Origin: Ignavibacteriaceae bacterium
GTDB lineage: Bacteria > Bacteroidota > Ignavibacteria > Ignavibacteriales > Ignavibacteriaceae
Direction: 5' to 3'
NCBI GenBank assembly: GCA_014860115.1
Contig: JACZKK010000039.1
Span: forward strand, 1-64,000
Length of the DNA stretch: 64,000 nt
The notes under the pieces are model-generated. The model ran no database searches. It was not told the origin of the DNA and saw only the letters and a list, made by a program, of their open reading frames with translations. Within the stretch, counting starts at the first letter, position 1; every line of letters starts with the position of its first letter. Of this stretch, positions 18,329 to 27,529 are shown piece after piece. Made by a program: the position numbers and the translations under genes.

Positions 18329-18550
18329 TGTTGTATTTACGAATGCAATCCGAATCGCCAGGTTTCTGAAAAACGGTTCGTTTGTATTAAAAATCTTTAT
18401 CTGACTGAAACTATCAACAATGACTCTACAACCATTAAAATTACTCTAGAAGACCTTCCTTCATTAATCCAGCAAAAGTTTGGAATCCCGTTAAATTTGG
18501 TTGACAAAGCCATTGGGCATTTTAAAGAGCTTAAAGAAATATATGATTAA
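18329..18550 (+). pseudogene. Start-less coding remnant
   Basis: After a stop at 18326-18328 a frame stays open for 73 codons and ends in the protein-like sequence TLEDLPSLIQQKFGIPLNL..FKELKEIYD, but contains no ATG, GTG or TTG near its beginning. It may be the 3' end of a lost gene, or begin at a rare codon. No family was recognised. The rest of the 18244-18636 gap shows nothing. Confidence 0.3.
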
Positions 18551-18636
18551 AAAAAATTATTTAACTTTGAATTGTGTGGGAATATAATTTTAAGAACTAC
18601 TCCCCCGTTTTTTCCTTATTATTTAAAAGAAAGCAA

Positions 18637-20538
18637 ATGAAAAATATTATCGGCCATATCCTTCTACTAATTTTTGCTTTTAGTTTCAATACAACTAAAG
18701 CCTGGCTTTATCCTGAACACAGGGACATAATGTTAATCGCTATTCAAAAACTTCCAACGGATTACAGAACATCGCTCAATAAGCTATGGGCGCAGGCAAG
18801 AATTGGTTATGAATTCAGATTATCAGAGATAGTTATTGTCTCTGACCAGGGATTAAAACCCGAGTTTATAGATTATGCGGCCTGGCCGGCTATTGGTGGT
18901 GACCATTCTTGCTCAGCAGAAAATTTGCTGCAAAACATTCTTGAAACAGATTGGATATTGGCTGTTGCAGATATTACAGCACAATTAAAAATCGATCTTG
19001 CTTTTTCTAAAGACAGGACCAGGCGTATTAATTCTGTTAGAGAATCAGATATAAAATTACAGGGAGCTGATCCTGAATACGCAACGCGAGCTGGGTCCAA
19101 CAATGTCCATTTTCTTCTTTCACTTCCAGATGTTAATATGGATGCGCTTTCATACGTTTTAGCTTGCACAAAAGAAGGTGAAGAATTAAATGCGATAGGT
19201 GCATATGCCTGGTATCACTATAATGCTGTTCTAAAAGCATCCAGATTAGCAAACGAAAATTTAACTCCCGAAGAACAATCTGCACTAACTCTTGCAATGC
19301 TTGCTGATGAGGCTTATGCAATTCATTTTCTCCAGGATATGTTTGCGGCCGGACATGTTGCAGGAACCTGGGGAGACGCCTCGCAGAGAAAAGGAACTCA
19401 CGACTATTACAATGAAAGAGGATTGAAAGTCAGTACCTGGGATGGAGAAAATGCTGTATTAACAGGTGATGCGTGGATGAGAGCAGAGGATGCTGAAAGA
19501 GCAGCTTTTGCTGTTCGTCTGAGTGTTATACAACTTCTTGATGTAGTCAGTGGTAAGTATTCTGCATTTAATAATTATAGTGAAAATATAATTTTTTCTC
19601 CTGACAGCTTAAATGTTTGTAAGAACAACATTGTACCCGCACACAAAACAAATCTTGATTTTGACAAGCTATTAGTAGAAGTAATATTAAAAACTCCAGT
19701 ACCTGCTCTTGAACAAGGTTTGGGTGATTTACCAAGATTCAGGGCTGAGGTGGGAATGTTTGTTGGATTTTCACCTGCGGCTCGAGGTTCATTAATTTTT
19801 GGAGGCTTCGGAAATGGACAAGAAACCATTGGTGTTATTGGTGGACTGGAAATGGTTGCCAGATTTGGAGTAGGACTTGATGGTGTAATAAATGAATCTG
19901 GAGACGGGCTTCTTTTCATTGATGCGGGTTATAGACAGGATGCTTCTTCATCTACAGAAGTGCTGGATTTTACAGAACTCCAGGCCTATGGAAATATATA
20001 TGCGGCAATTCCCGGAAGATCTGCTTTCAGTGCCAGATTAAGACTGCCATTTTATTTACTCCCGGCAGATCTTTTAATACTTGCTCCTGTCTTATTCTTT
20101 ATTGATCAGGAAGCATTAGTTAGCGTGGGTGTTTCTGCTGTTAACGGCGGACTTATTCACTGGCAGAGAGGTATTGAAACATCATTTGGCCGTTTTCAAT
20201 TCGTACTAGGAAGAGAAGTAGCTGTTTACCTGTATGGAAGAACAAAAACACCGGATGCATTAGTCACTTATTCCACTGGTGAAAATGGTATTGAAGATGT
20301 ATTTGTTATCTCTTACCGTTCAACTCAGCTTGAATTCCCAATTGTGGAATACAGACCTTTCAGATCATTCGATGCAGATCAGAGATCGTCACTTTTTATT
20401 CAGATCTATGGAGCCGCCGATTTTCCTCATAATGTTATGGTTTTGGAATCGGCGACGGGAACTACAACCCCACCAGAGCTTGAGACTGTATGGAGCCTTG
20501 GAATAAGACTTGTCTTTGATTGGAGACATTATTTTTAA
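18637..20538 (+). CDS. Exported zinc phospholipase C / S1-P1-like protein with barrel-like tail
   Basis: A 633-residue protein. The start at 18637 (MKNIIGHILLLIFAFSF) gives a proper signal peptide whose cleavage would leave an N-terminal Trp (AWLYPEHRDI), as in zinc-dependent phospholipase C and S1/P1 nuclease families, where that residue binds zinc. The second zinc signature is HFLQDMFAAGHVAGTW (H..xD..xxxH). After about residue 390 the sequence changes to alternating beta-strand segments ending in WSLGIRLVFDWRHYF, with a terminal Phe as in outer-membrane barrels. A fusion of enzyme and barrel domain is inferred. The substrate is unknown. Confidence 0.75.
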   Translation: MKNIIGHILLLIFAFSFNTTKAWLYPEHRDIMLIAIQKLPTDYRTSLNKLWAQARIGYEFRLSEIVIVSDQGLKPEFIDYAAWPAIGGDHSCSAENLLQNILETDWILAVADITAQLKIDLAFSKDRTRRINSVRESDIKLQGADPEYATRAGSNNVHFLLSLPDVNMDALSYVLACTKEGEELNAIGAYAWYHYNAVLKASRLANENLTPEEQSALTLAMLADEAYAIHFLQDMFAAGHVAGTWGDASQRKGTHDYYNERGLKVSTWDGENAVLTGDAWMRAEDAERAAFAVRLSVIQLLDVVSGKYSAFNNYSENIIFSPDSLNVCKNNIVPAHKTNLDFDKLLVEVILKTPVPALEQGLGDLPRFRAEVGMFVGFSPAARGSLIFGGFGNGQETIGVIGGLEMVARFGVGLDGVINESGDGLLFIDAGYRQDASSSTEVLDFTELQAYGNIYAAIPGRSAFSARLRLPFYLLPADLLILAPVLFFIDQEALVSVGVSAVNGGLIHWQRGIETSFGRFQFVLGREVAVYLYGRTKTPDALVTYSTGENGIEDVFVISYRSTQLEFPIVEYRPFRSFDADQRSSLFIQIYGAADFPHNVMVLESATGTTTPPELETVWSLGIRLVFDWRHYF

Positions 20539-20721
20539 CGATAAAGATTTATCTCTTTTTTATATTTATCTAGTTTAATTTTATACTTTGTTTTAAACCT
20601 AGATTGATCATAGGTGGTATTGTGCTTGCATTTTCAATTATTAACCTGTTCTTCTCCAATATTTTTCTTTCTGAATTAAAAATAATAACAACTTTCAAAA
20701 TTATCAGAGGGATATTACAAA

Positions 20722-21306
20722 ATGAAAAAATTTTTAACATATGGTTTTTTACTCTGTCTTGTTTTATTACCAGATATCTCACTTGCACAACTGGAAATAA
20801 AACCAGCTATAGGTATTAACTTCACAGATTTTTCCGACGATCCGGCATCAGGAGAGACTTCCGCAAAGGTTGGCTGGCAGATCGGTGGAACAGTTTTGAT
20901 GGGCGATAAATTATATGGCGAGGGGGGAATATTCTGGACTTACAAAAGCAATGAATACAACTCAGACGATGATCAAATAACTTTCAACACTGAGATAAGC
21001 GGTATCCGTATTCCCGCAATAATTGGATATTATCTTTTAAAAAAAGAAGCAACCCTAATCGGACTTCGTGCTTTTGGCGGTGCTTCCGTACTGATAGTTA
21101 CAACAGTTGACGCTTTCGAATTAACAAAGGATGATTTTAATAGTGCAAACTGGGGAGTGTTCCTTGGTGCGGGTCTCGATATCTCAATGTTTTTTGTTGA
21201 CTTAAAATACGAGTGGTCATTAACTGATGTTTCAAGCGTTTCCACATTTGATGTTGGAAAATCCAGATCAATATTCATTAATGCCGGAGTCAGCCTGAGT
21301 TTATAA
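20722..21306 (+). CDS. Outer-membrane beta-barrel protein
   Basis: This 194-residue protein has signal peptide MKKFLTYGFLLCLVLLPDISLAQ. The mature part is made of alternating strands with periodic aromatic residues (IGGTVLMGDKLYGEGGIFWTY, WGVFLGAGLDISMFFVDLKY) and ends in NAGVSLSL, a pattern of small porin-family/OmpA-like barrels. It stands alone and is closed by a terminator at 21333. Function is unknown. Confidence 0.8.
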   Translation: MKKFLTYGFLLCLVLLPDISLAQLEIKPAIGINFTDFSDDPASGETSAKVGWQIGGTVLMGDKLYGEGGIFWTYKSNEYNSDDDQITFNTEISGIRIPAIIGYYLLKKEATLIGLRAFGGASVLIVTTVDAFELTKDDFNSANWGVFLGAGLDISMFFVDLKYEWSLTDVSSVSTFDVGKSRSIFINAGVSLSL

Positions 21307-21332
21307 ATCTTCTATTATACTGGCTTGAATTA

Positions 21333-21357
21333 AAACGCACGTTAGTGCGTTTTTTTA
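21333..21357. terminator. Rho-independent terminator
   Basis: AAAACGCAC - GTTA - GTGCGTTTT followed by T residues, 27 bases after the barrel-protein gene on the plus strand; its palindrome could also serve the opposite strand. Confidence 0.85.
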
Positions 21358-21433
21358 CTTTTGCATTATTAATGTTTCTGATCTCTCCGGAATTCTTCCC
21401 GTCACCAAAGTATCCGGCATATAATAAATCAAT

Positions 21434-23242
21434 TCAAAAAGTACTGTTGTGAATTTGATCAATTGCGCTAAGTATAGATTCTATCTTTTCAATTTTTTGT
21501 TTTGGAAGTTCCTCTTCTGGTTTTAATTCCAGCGCTTTTAAGTAAAGAGATTTTGCCTCGCTGTATTTTCTTTCAAGAACAAGCTGATCTGCTTTACTCA
21601 TATTCTGATCATATGCGAGATTTTTATCTATTACTATCTCTTTCATCTTAAATTTATCGCCGGGCTCTTCAACAATTCTCTTCTTAAATTGATCAGGATA
21701 ACCAATGTTCTTTGGAGTAAAAAATTCCGTTTTAGAAATCCCGTCAATGTTTTTTTGAAGAAGCTCTTCTCCAAACTGTTTCCAGCGTTTGTAAGTTTTC
21801 TCAGCAGAACCAATTGAATAATTTGTGAGATATTCAACCGTTTCACCTTTAGAGCTTTTTAATAATGATAAGGCTGTCTCATCAATTGTTTTTTGCTGTG
21901 CTATGAAATATCCTTCCAGCTCATTCTGCACTCTTTTAACATCATCAATCACAACAGAAAATCTCGGATATGAGAAATTTGAAACAAAATTGAATACCCA
22001 GAATGCAGCATCCCAGGTAAATTTTGACATCGAGCCAACTCCCTTTGAAAAGTTATAGGGCGTTCTTGTCATTGATGCATACATTGGTGTGTAAACAGTG
22101 AAGTAGGTATCGTCAACACCAAACCAGAATACGCCCCCGACTTCATTCGGTAAATGTGATCTTGCCTGAGAAACGAATGAAAATCCAGTCTGTGGAGTTG
22201 AGATTGGTCTTTCGTGAAAATATTCTTCACCTTCATATTGCCATGTTAATGGCCGCCATCTGTACGGCATTTCGTAAGGACCTGCGGCAACTCCAACCGT
22301 CATATCAAGCTCTGTCCCCTGGTAATGGTCGCGCATTAAATGCATAACATCGTGCACAGATATTTTTTTTTCTGGCTTAACATAAAGTGGCATTCTCTCT
22401 AATGATTCTCCTTTAATATAAGAACTGTAATTCTCCATTTCGGGATTACATCTTCTGAACAATGACCACACACGAGCATCACAAAATCTTATCGCACCGA
22501 AATCAAGCGGAGCGTATGCATCTGAAAAATTAAAATCTGAATCTTCCCCGCTGAAGTAGCCTTTCTCTCTTGCAAAAGAAATTACGTCGGGAGAATAAAT
22601 GCAGTTGTCAGGATCGTTCAAGGGAATTGTTGTAATGCGCGACTGGTTTGCATGACCCGATATATATCCGTCGGGAATTCTTACAGCAACCCAAACTGTT
22701 CCGGTGTTTCCTTCGCCCTTGCCAATCATCTCAAGTATCCAGGCTTCGTTTGCATCGCCAATGGAAAATGATTCGCCTGAGCTATGATATCCAAATTCAG
22801 CAACAAGGTCAGTCATGACTTTAATTGCTTCGCGTGCCGTCTTTGATCTTTGCAGTGCAATGTACATCAGACTTCCATAATCAATTAATCCTTTTGGATC
22901 AACAAGCTCTTCTCTTCCGCCGAAAGTTGTTTCACCGATCACTACCTGGTGCTCATTCATATTGCCAATAACATTATAAGTAATTTCCGACTGTGGAATT
23001 CTTCCAAGATATTTACCCGAATCCCATTCATAAATTTCAAGCCAGGCACCATCAGAATATACAGCCGCGGGAAAATGATAAAGCTCTCCATAAAATCCGA
23101 ATGAATCAGCCGTATAAGAAATCATAACCGAGCCATCAGCGCTTGCGCCTTTAGTTACAATAAAGTTTGTGCAGGGGTAATTACTCTCAAATAAAAAAAT
23201 AAATAAAATTGTTGTGAAGATAAAGTTCAGCTTGTTAATCAT
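21434..23242 (-). CDS. C69-family dipeptidase (N-terminal nucleophile)
   Basis: A 602-residue exported protein. The signal peptide (to about residue 23) ends right before Cys24 in CTNFIVTKGASADGSVMISY, the nucleophile segment of peptidase C69 (dipeptidase A-like) enzymes, where processing exposes an N-terminal Cys. The middle carries EMIGKGEGNTGTVWVAVRIPDG and NQSRITTIPLNDPDNC, also typical. It probably cleaves dipeptides in the periplasm. The C-terminal 100 residues add a TPR-like segment (EAKSLYLKALELKPEEELP). It is divergent from the gamma-glutamyltransferase gene; both could act in peptide/glutathione salvage. Confidence 0.9.
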   Translation of the reverse strand: MINKLNFIFTTILFIFLFESNYPCTNFIVTKGASADGSVMISYTADSFGFYGELYHFPAAVYSDGAWLEIYEWDSGKYLGRIPQSEITYNVIGNMNEHQVVIGETTFGGREELVDPKGLIDYGSLMYIALQRSKTAREAIKVMTDLVAEFGYHSSGESFSIGDANEAWILEMIGKGEGNTGTVWVAVRIPDGYISGHANQSRITTIPLNDPDNCIYSPDVISFAREKGYFSGEDSDFNFSDAYAPLDFGAIRFCDARVWSLFRRCNPEMENYSSYIKGESLERMPLYVKPEKKISVHDVMHLMRDHYQGTELDMTVGVAAGPYEMPYRWRPLTWQYEGEEYFHERPISTPQTGFSFVSQARSHLPNEVGGVFWFGVDDTYFTVYTPMYASMTRTPYNFSKGVGSMSKFTWDAAFWVFNFVSNFSYPRFSVVIDDVKRVQNELEGYFIAQQKTIDETALSLLKSSKGETVEYLTNYSIGSAEKTYKRWKQFGEELLQKNIDGISKTEFFTPKNIGYPDQFKKRIVEEPGDKFKMKEIVIDKNLAYDQNMSKADQLVLERKYSEAKSLYLKALELKPEEELPKQKIEKIESILSAIDQIHNSTF

Positions 23243-23427
23243 ATCTGTAATCCACTTTAATTTTCAAAAAAATTTAGCGGGAAGATAGTAAAAACTGCTT
23301 GAAGAGGATAGGAAAATCGGAAAGATCATCCGGAATTTTCACAAAAAACCAGTGTTCATTAAGAAGAAAAGGGTTTATTTTTGCAGCAAGATATTGATCA
23401 TTTAAAAAATAATTTATACACCACGTA

Positions 23428-25149
23428 ATGTATTCTGTAAAAAAGATATTCCTATCTGTGCTACTACTAGCGTTGGTCATTGTCCAGATCGCATGTAATA
23501 CACCACCGCAGCCGGTCACTGCAGAAAACGGAATGGTGGTTTCAACAAGTTCTTATGCTTCAAAAGTTGGAGTCGAAATAATAAGGAAAGGCGGCAATGC
23601 AGTTGATGCGGCTGTCGCAGTCGGATTCGCACTTGCTGTTACATATCCTTCGGCTGGAAATCTCGGCGGCGGCGGATTTATGGTCATTCACCTCGTTGAT
23701 GGAAAAAACATTACAATTGATTACCGGGAAAAAGCGCCTCTATCAGCACATAGGGTTATGTATTTGAACGAAGCTGGTAAGTTTGTACCGGAATTAAGTC
23801 AGTTCGGGACAACATCAGCAGGAGTTCCGGGGAGCGTGGCGGGTTTAATCTTTGCTCTTAATAAATACGGAACGATGACTCTTGCTGAAGTAATCCAACC
23901 CGCAATTGATCTTGCAAGGAAAGGCTTCAAACTGGAAAGAAGAGACTCAATTTATCTAAGCAATACGATCCCGCTGTTTTCGAAGTATCCATCATCAATG
24001 AAAATATTTACAAAAGACGATGTGCCGTATTCAACCGGAGCATTATTTATTCAATCTGACCTTGCTTGGACACTTGAGCAAATAAAAGCGAAAGGCAAAG
24101 ACGGATTCTACAAAGGAAAAGTTGCTGAGCTTCTTGTTAAACAAGTAACTTCTTTGGGTGGATATTTCTCCCTCGAAGACCTTGAAAAATATCAGCCGGT
24201 GGAGAGAGAACCAATATCCGGATCGTATCGCGGCTTTGAAATTATTTCAATGCCTCCGCCAAGCTCCGGTGGAATTGCGCTTGTGCAGATGCTTAACGTT
24301 CTTGAAAACTACGATTTAAAAAATATGGCACGGGGAAGCAGCGAATACATTCATCATATTGTTGAAGCAATGAAGTATGCTTACGCAGACAGAACATATC
24401 ATCTGGGTGATGAGGATTTTTATCCCGTTCCAAAAGATCAGCTTATCTCAAAAGAATATGCTAAAAGTATTTTTGATAGAATTGAATCAGCGAAGAACAA
24501 AGCTGTCCCCTCCTCTGAAATTAAAAGTCTTGATATTTCTCCCATTTACGAAAGTACCGAGACAACCCACTACTCTGTTTATGATTCTTATGGAAATGCG
24601 GTGAGTACAACAACAACCATCAACTCGTCATTCGGTTCCGGGATTATTGTTGAAGGAGCTGGCTTTCTTCTCAACAATGAAATGGATGACTTTAGCGGTA
24701 AGCCAGGTGTAATGAATCAATTTGGACTTCTCGGCACAGAGGCAAACTCCATCCAGCCGGAAAAGAGAATGCTCAGCTCAATGACACCGACAATAATTCT
24801 AAAAGATGGTGAGCCTTTCATTGTTATCGGTTCACCAGGTGGTTCGCAGATTATTACAACTGTGCTGCAGGTAATGTTGAATTGTATCGACTTTGATATG
24901 AACATCCGGGAAGCCATTGAGGCACCAAGAATTCATCATCAATGGATGCCTGATTCAATTTTTTATGAGATGGGTGCATTGAAAGAAGAAGTGAGGAAAG
25001 AGTTGACTGAAATGGGTTACCTCTTCTGGGATGCTGATATTGAAAATCGCATAATCGGAATTGCAGAAGGAATAATGATCGACCAGAGTAATAAAATCAT
25101 TTACGGTGCCTCCGATTCAAGGGGCGGGGGCCTTGCGGTTGGATACTAG
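23428..25149 (+). CDS. ggt: Gamma-glutamyltransferase (lipoprotein)
   Basis: A 573-residue enzyme that transfers or hydrolyses gamma-glutamyl groups, as in glutathione breakdown in the periplasm. The N-terminus is a lipoprotein signal (VQIAC, Cys23). Family signatures are EIIRKGGNAVDAAVAV, GNLGGGGFMVIHL, DYREKAPLSA and the self-processing site ETTHYSV with the nucleophilic Thr380; after it come NAVSTTTTINSSFGSG and SSMTPTIILKDG. The precursor is expected to cleave itself before that Thr into large and small subunits. Ribosome binding site is weak. Confidence 0.95.
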   Translation: MYSVKKIFLSVLLLALVIVQIACNTPPQPVTAENGMVVSTSSYASKVGVEIIRKGGNAVDAAVAVGFALAVTYPSAGNLGGGGFMVIHLVDGKNITIDYREKAPLSAHRVMYLNEAGKFVPELSQFGTTSAGVPGSVAGLIFALNKYGTMTLAEVIQPAIDLARKGFKLERRDSIYLSNTIPLFSKYPSSMKIFTKDDVPYSTGALFIQSDLAWTLEQIKAKGKDGFYKGKVAELLVKQVTSLGGYFSLEDLEKYQPVEREPISGSYRGFEIISMPPPSSGGIALVQMLNVLENYDLKNMARGSSEYIHHIVEAMKYAYADRTYHLGDEDFYPVPKDQLISKEYAKSIFDRIESAKNKAVPSSEIKSLDISPIYESTETTHYSVYDSYGNAVSTTTTINSSFGSGIIVEGAGFLLNNEMDDFSGKPGVMNQFGLLGTEANSIQPEKRMLSSMTPTIILKDGEPFIVIGSPGGSQIITTVLQVMLNCIDFDMNIREAIEAPRIHHQWMPDSIFYEMGALKEEVRKELTEMGYLFWDADIENRIIGIAEGIMIDQSNKIIYGASDSRGGGLAVGY

Positions 25150-25245
25150 CTTACTAGATACCGGATACTGGCTGCCCGATAATAGATTCCCATAGGACTT
25201 CAAATATTCAATTAAACGCACCTTTACAGAATTAATTAGCATATG

Positions 25246-25317
25246 GCAACTATTATTTTTAGTTTTGTGCCCTCCGGAAATAGACCGGAATTTATTTATT
25301 ATTTTTTAGAGGTTCTA
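25246..25317 (+). promoter_or_regulatory. Conserved promoter/leader of RRM gene, copy 2
   Basis: Shares with copy 1 the string GCAACTATT, the box TAGTTTTG (25260-25267), the hairpin TCCGG-aaataga-CCGGA and the GGTTCTA before GTG. The conservation ends at GCAACTAT, suggesting that promoter and leader were copied together with the gene. Confidence 0.6.
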
Positions 25318-25569
25318 GTGAGCACTAAGTTATTTGTGGGTTCTCTCCCCTGGTCGGTTAACGACGAAGAGTTAAAGGAAAAATTTGAAAAACATGGTAA
25401 TGTAGTTTCTGCAAAAGTTATTACAGACCGCGACACACGCAGATCAAGAGGATTCGGATTCGTTGAGATGGAGAGTTCTTCAGATGCAAACAATGCTATA
25501 AAAGCATTGAACAATTCAGAAATAGATGGTAGAAATATCGTAGTTAATGAAGCTAAAGCACGTAGTTAA
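25318..25569 (+). CDS. Single-RRM RNA-binding protein, copy 2
   Basis: This 83-residue RRM protein is a close paralogue of the product at 17940, with the same N-terminus VSTKLFVGSLPWSVND and C-terminus GRNIVVNEAKAR. RNP2 LFVGSL and RNP1 RSRGFGFVEM are intact. Differences cluster on the helices (EKFEKH versus EAFEEH). The start at GTG 25318 is supported by the conserved leader. It is followed by its own terminator. Two similar copies about 7 kb apart suggest a duplication, with a possible third, decayed copy at 33260. Confidence 0.93.
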   Translation: MSTKLFVGSLPWSVNDEELKEKFEKHGNVVSAKVITDRDTRRSRGFGFVEMESSSDANNAIKALNNSEIDGRNIVVNEAKARS

Positions 25570-25594
25570 TTAAATATTCAGTTCTAAGTTCTGT

Positions 25595-25620
25595 AAGTCC
25601 GGCAACCGCCGGACTTTTTT
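25595..25620 (+). terminator. Rho-independent terminator of RRM copy 2
   Basis: AGTCCGGC (25596-25603) pairs with GCCGGACT (25608-25615), then T6. The sequence just before it, GTTCTAAGTTCTGTAAG, recurs at 33322. Confidence 0.9.
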
Positions 25621-25636
25621 ATTTTTAAGCCCTTCC

Positions 25637-25685
25637 GTCATTACGATCCCGACTTTGTCGGAATCATTTCGGCCTCCGGGCCGGA
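25637..25685. repeat. Dispersed palindromic repeats (two)
   Basis: GTCATTACGATCCCGAC followed by GTCGGAATC, then CGGCCTCCGGGCCGG. These are members of the intergenic repeat set seen throughout the window. Confidence 0.7.
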
Positions 25686-25839
25686 ATTTTCACACTTTAA
25701 CTTGCCAAATATTAATTGTTGTTCAAAAAACAACCTGCCAAATATTTCTTCTACCGTACAAAATATTTTTGAGGCGTATGCGGTATATCACATCTTATTT
25801 TATATTCATCACAAAACCAAAAATCTCTGGAGGAGTAAA

Positions 25840-25898
25840 ATGAAAGCGGCAGCAATGGTTTGAAGGTAAGCAAGGAGATTTACTTCTGCCGGCTTTCA
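25840..25898 (+). promoter_or_regulatory. Structured element with seven-codon ORF
   Basis: TGAAAGCGGCAG (25841-25852) pairs with CTGCCGGCTTTCA (25886-25898, one bulge), with an inner partial stem. The 5' arm holds an ATG of a frame MKAAAMV-stop that has a strong ribosome binding site (GGAGGAG). It may be a 5' leader of the cargo gene at 25982 or a gene remnant. The rest of the gap 25686-25981 shows nothing clear. Confidence 0.35.
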
Positions 25899-25981
25899 GC
25901 GGATAGACATAGCATAACCAACAAGCTCATATTATTAAAATGATGTTTAATCATATTAATACTTAATTAAAGGAGTCAGTC

Positions 25982-27427
25982 ATGAAAATTTTTACTACGG
26001 TTCTGATTAGTTTTTTTGCTTTGTTTTCATCTTATCCGACAGATTTGCAATTTACAGAACACGTCATTCTTGAAAACATACAAGGAGGTGTCTGTTTGGG
26101 TGCACAGGATTTAAATGGAGATGGTTATATTGATATTGCCGCCACAGGTTGTACTGGGAATCATGTATCATGGCTTCAAAACGATGGAAACCAGAATTTC
26201 ACACAGCATGTGATCCAAAATAATTTTTTAGGTGCCCGGGTGCTGGATGTAAAAAAGGTTGATTCAGATAATGATTATGATATTATCGTAACCGCTTTTA
26301 CCGGTAATAAAATTTCCTGGTTTGAAAATGACGGCATCGGCAATTTTACTGAACATATTATAACCGATAGTATGTACCGACCAAGTTTTGTTTTCGGATT
26401 TGACATTGACAAAGACCAGGATTTAGATATAGTTGCTACATCTTGCAAAGGTCATGAAATTCTGTGGTTTGAAAATGACGGCAGCCAGAATTTTACCGAA
26501 CATCTTCTTAAAGAAAACTGGTCAGGCGCCAATTTTGCTGATGTAAGTGATATCGATTCAGATGGAGATTATGATATAGTCGCCACCGCGAAAGCAGGTG
26601 ATGTTATAATTTTCAGCAACGATGGAAATGAATTTTTTACTGAAGATACTGTTATTTCAAACTGGGGCGAAGCAAGTTCTGTACAGGCAGGAGATATTGA
26701 TTCCGATGGCGATATTGATTTAGCGGTAACTAATTGCGGCAACAAGGAATTGACCTGGTTTGAAAATGTAAACGACAGCTTAATCCTGCATACAATTCGT
26801 CAAAACTTTCCCGGGGCTCGTTCACCTGTAATTGTAGATTTTGATAAAGATGGTCATGTTGATATTGTTGCAGTAGCCTGGGGAACATTTTCTTCTTCTG
26901 CAGGTTCTGTTGCATCTATATTTTTAAATGACAGCACCGACCATAATTTCACGGAACATATCTTCGTCCCTTATGCATACGATTTAGTAAAACTTTTTGT
27001 TATTGATCTGGATGAAGATGGAGATAACGATATTCTCGGGGCGACATATATGTATCACGAAATCAGATGGTGGGAGAATCTTGAAATTACTTCTGATGTC
27101 GGAAATAACCCTACAATTAATCCCGATGGATTTTTGCTTTATCAGAATTATCCAAACCCTTTCAATCCATCAACAAAAATAAAATTTACAATCACAGACG
27201 TAGAGACATATAGCGATGCGTCTCTGCTCGTGAAATTAAAAGTGTTTGACGTCTTAGGAAATGAAATCACAACACTAATTAATGAAGAAAAATCTTGCGG
27301 TAATTATGAGATTGAGTTTAGCTCTGTGGGGACAAGTCGTGACTTGTCCTTGCCAAGCGGAATTTATTTTTACAGATTACAAGCAGGCAATTTTGTTCAA
27401 ACAAAAAAAATGGTTTATTTGAAATAG
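25982..27427 (+). CDS. FG-GAP/VCBS repeat protein with T9SS sorting domain
   Basis: A 481-residue exported protein. After the signal peptide (MKIFTTVLISFFALFSSYP) it has about seven FG-GAP-type repeats with calcium-type loops (DLNGDGYIDIA, DIDSDGDYDIV, DLDEDGDND) and the recurring phrase WFENDG, giving a beta-propeller. The C-terminus from about residue 385 is a T9SS sorting domain (YQNYPNPFNPSTKIKF ... SGIYFYRLQAG ... KMVYLK). It is expected to be secreted across the outer membrane and attached to the cell surface. Two unrelated palindromic repeats interrupt the sorting domain in frame. AAAGGAG precedes the start. Confidence 0.92.
   Translation: MKIFTTVLISFFALFSSYPTDLQFTEHVILENIQGGVCLGAQDLNGDGYIDIAATGCTGNHVSWLQNDGNQNFTQHVIQNNFLGARVLDVKKVDSDNDYDIIVTAFTGNKISWFENDGIGNFTEHIITDSMYRPSFVFGFDIDKDQDLDIVATSCKGHEILWFENDGSQNFTEHLLKENWSGANFADVSDIDSDGDYDIVATAKAGDVIIFSNDGNEFFTEDTVISNWGEASSVQAGDIDSDGDIDLAVTNCGNKELTWFENVNDSLILHTIRQNFPGARSPVIVDFDKDGHVDIVAVAWGTFSSSAGSVASIFLNDSTDHNFTEHIFVPYAYDLVKLFVIDLDEDGDNDILGATYMYHEIRWWENLEITSDVGNNPTINPDGFLLYQNYPNPFNPSTKIKFTITDVETYSDASLLVKLKVFDVLGNEITTLINEEKSCGNYEIEFSSVGTSRDLSLPSGIYFYRLQAGNFVQTKKMVYLK
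27200..27226. repeat. Palindromic repeat inside sorting domain
   Basis: GTAGAGACATATAG directly followed by CGATGCGTCTCTGC forms a hairpin with GAGAC/GTCTC arms, encoding VETYSDASL between the strands FTITD and LLVKLKVFD of the sorting domain. Related palindromes with core GAGACGCA occur widely in bacteria. Confidence 0.6.
27330..27349. repeat. Second palindromic repeat inside sorting domain
   Basis: GGACAAGTC-GT-GACTTGTCC, with perfect 9-bp arms. It encodes the residues GTSRDLS between IEFSSV and LPSGIYFY. It lies in frame and about 110 bases from the first repeat. Confidence 0.75.
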
Positions 27428-27529
27428 TATGAACTGGAAAAACAAATGCGAGCTTACCCCGAAAAATTCGACTTGAATTTGATATATTTTTGTAGTCATT
27501 TATTTTTTAAAAACCAGTGAGAGGAGATA

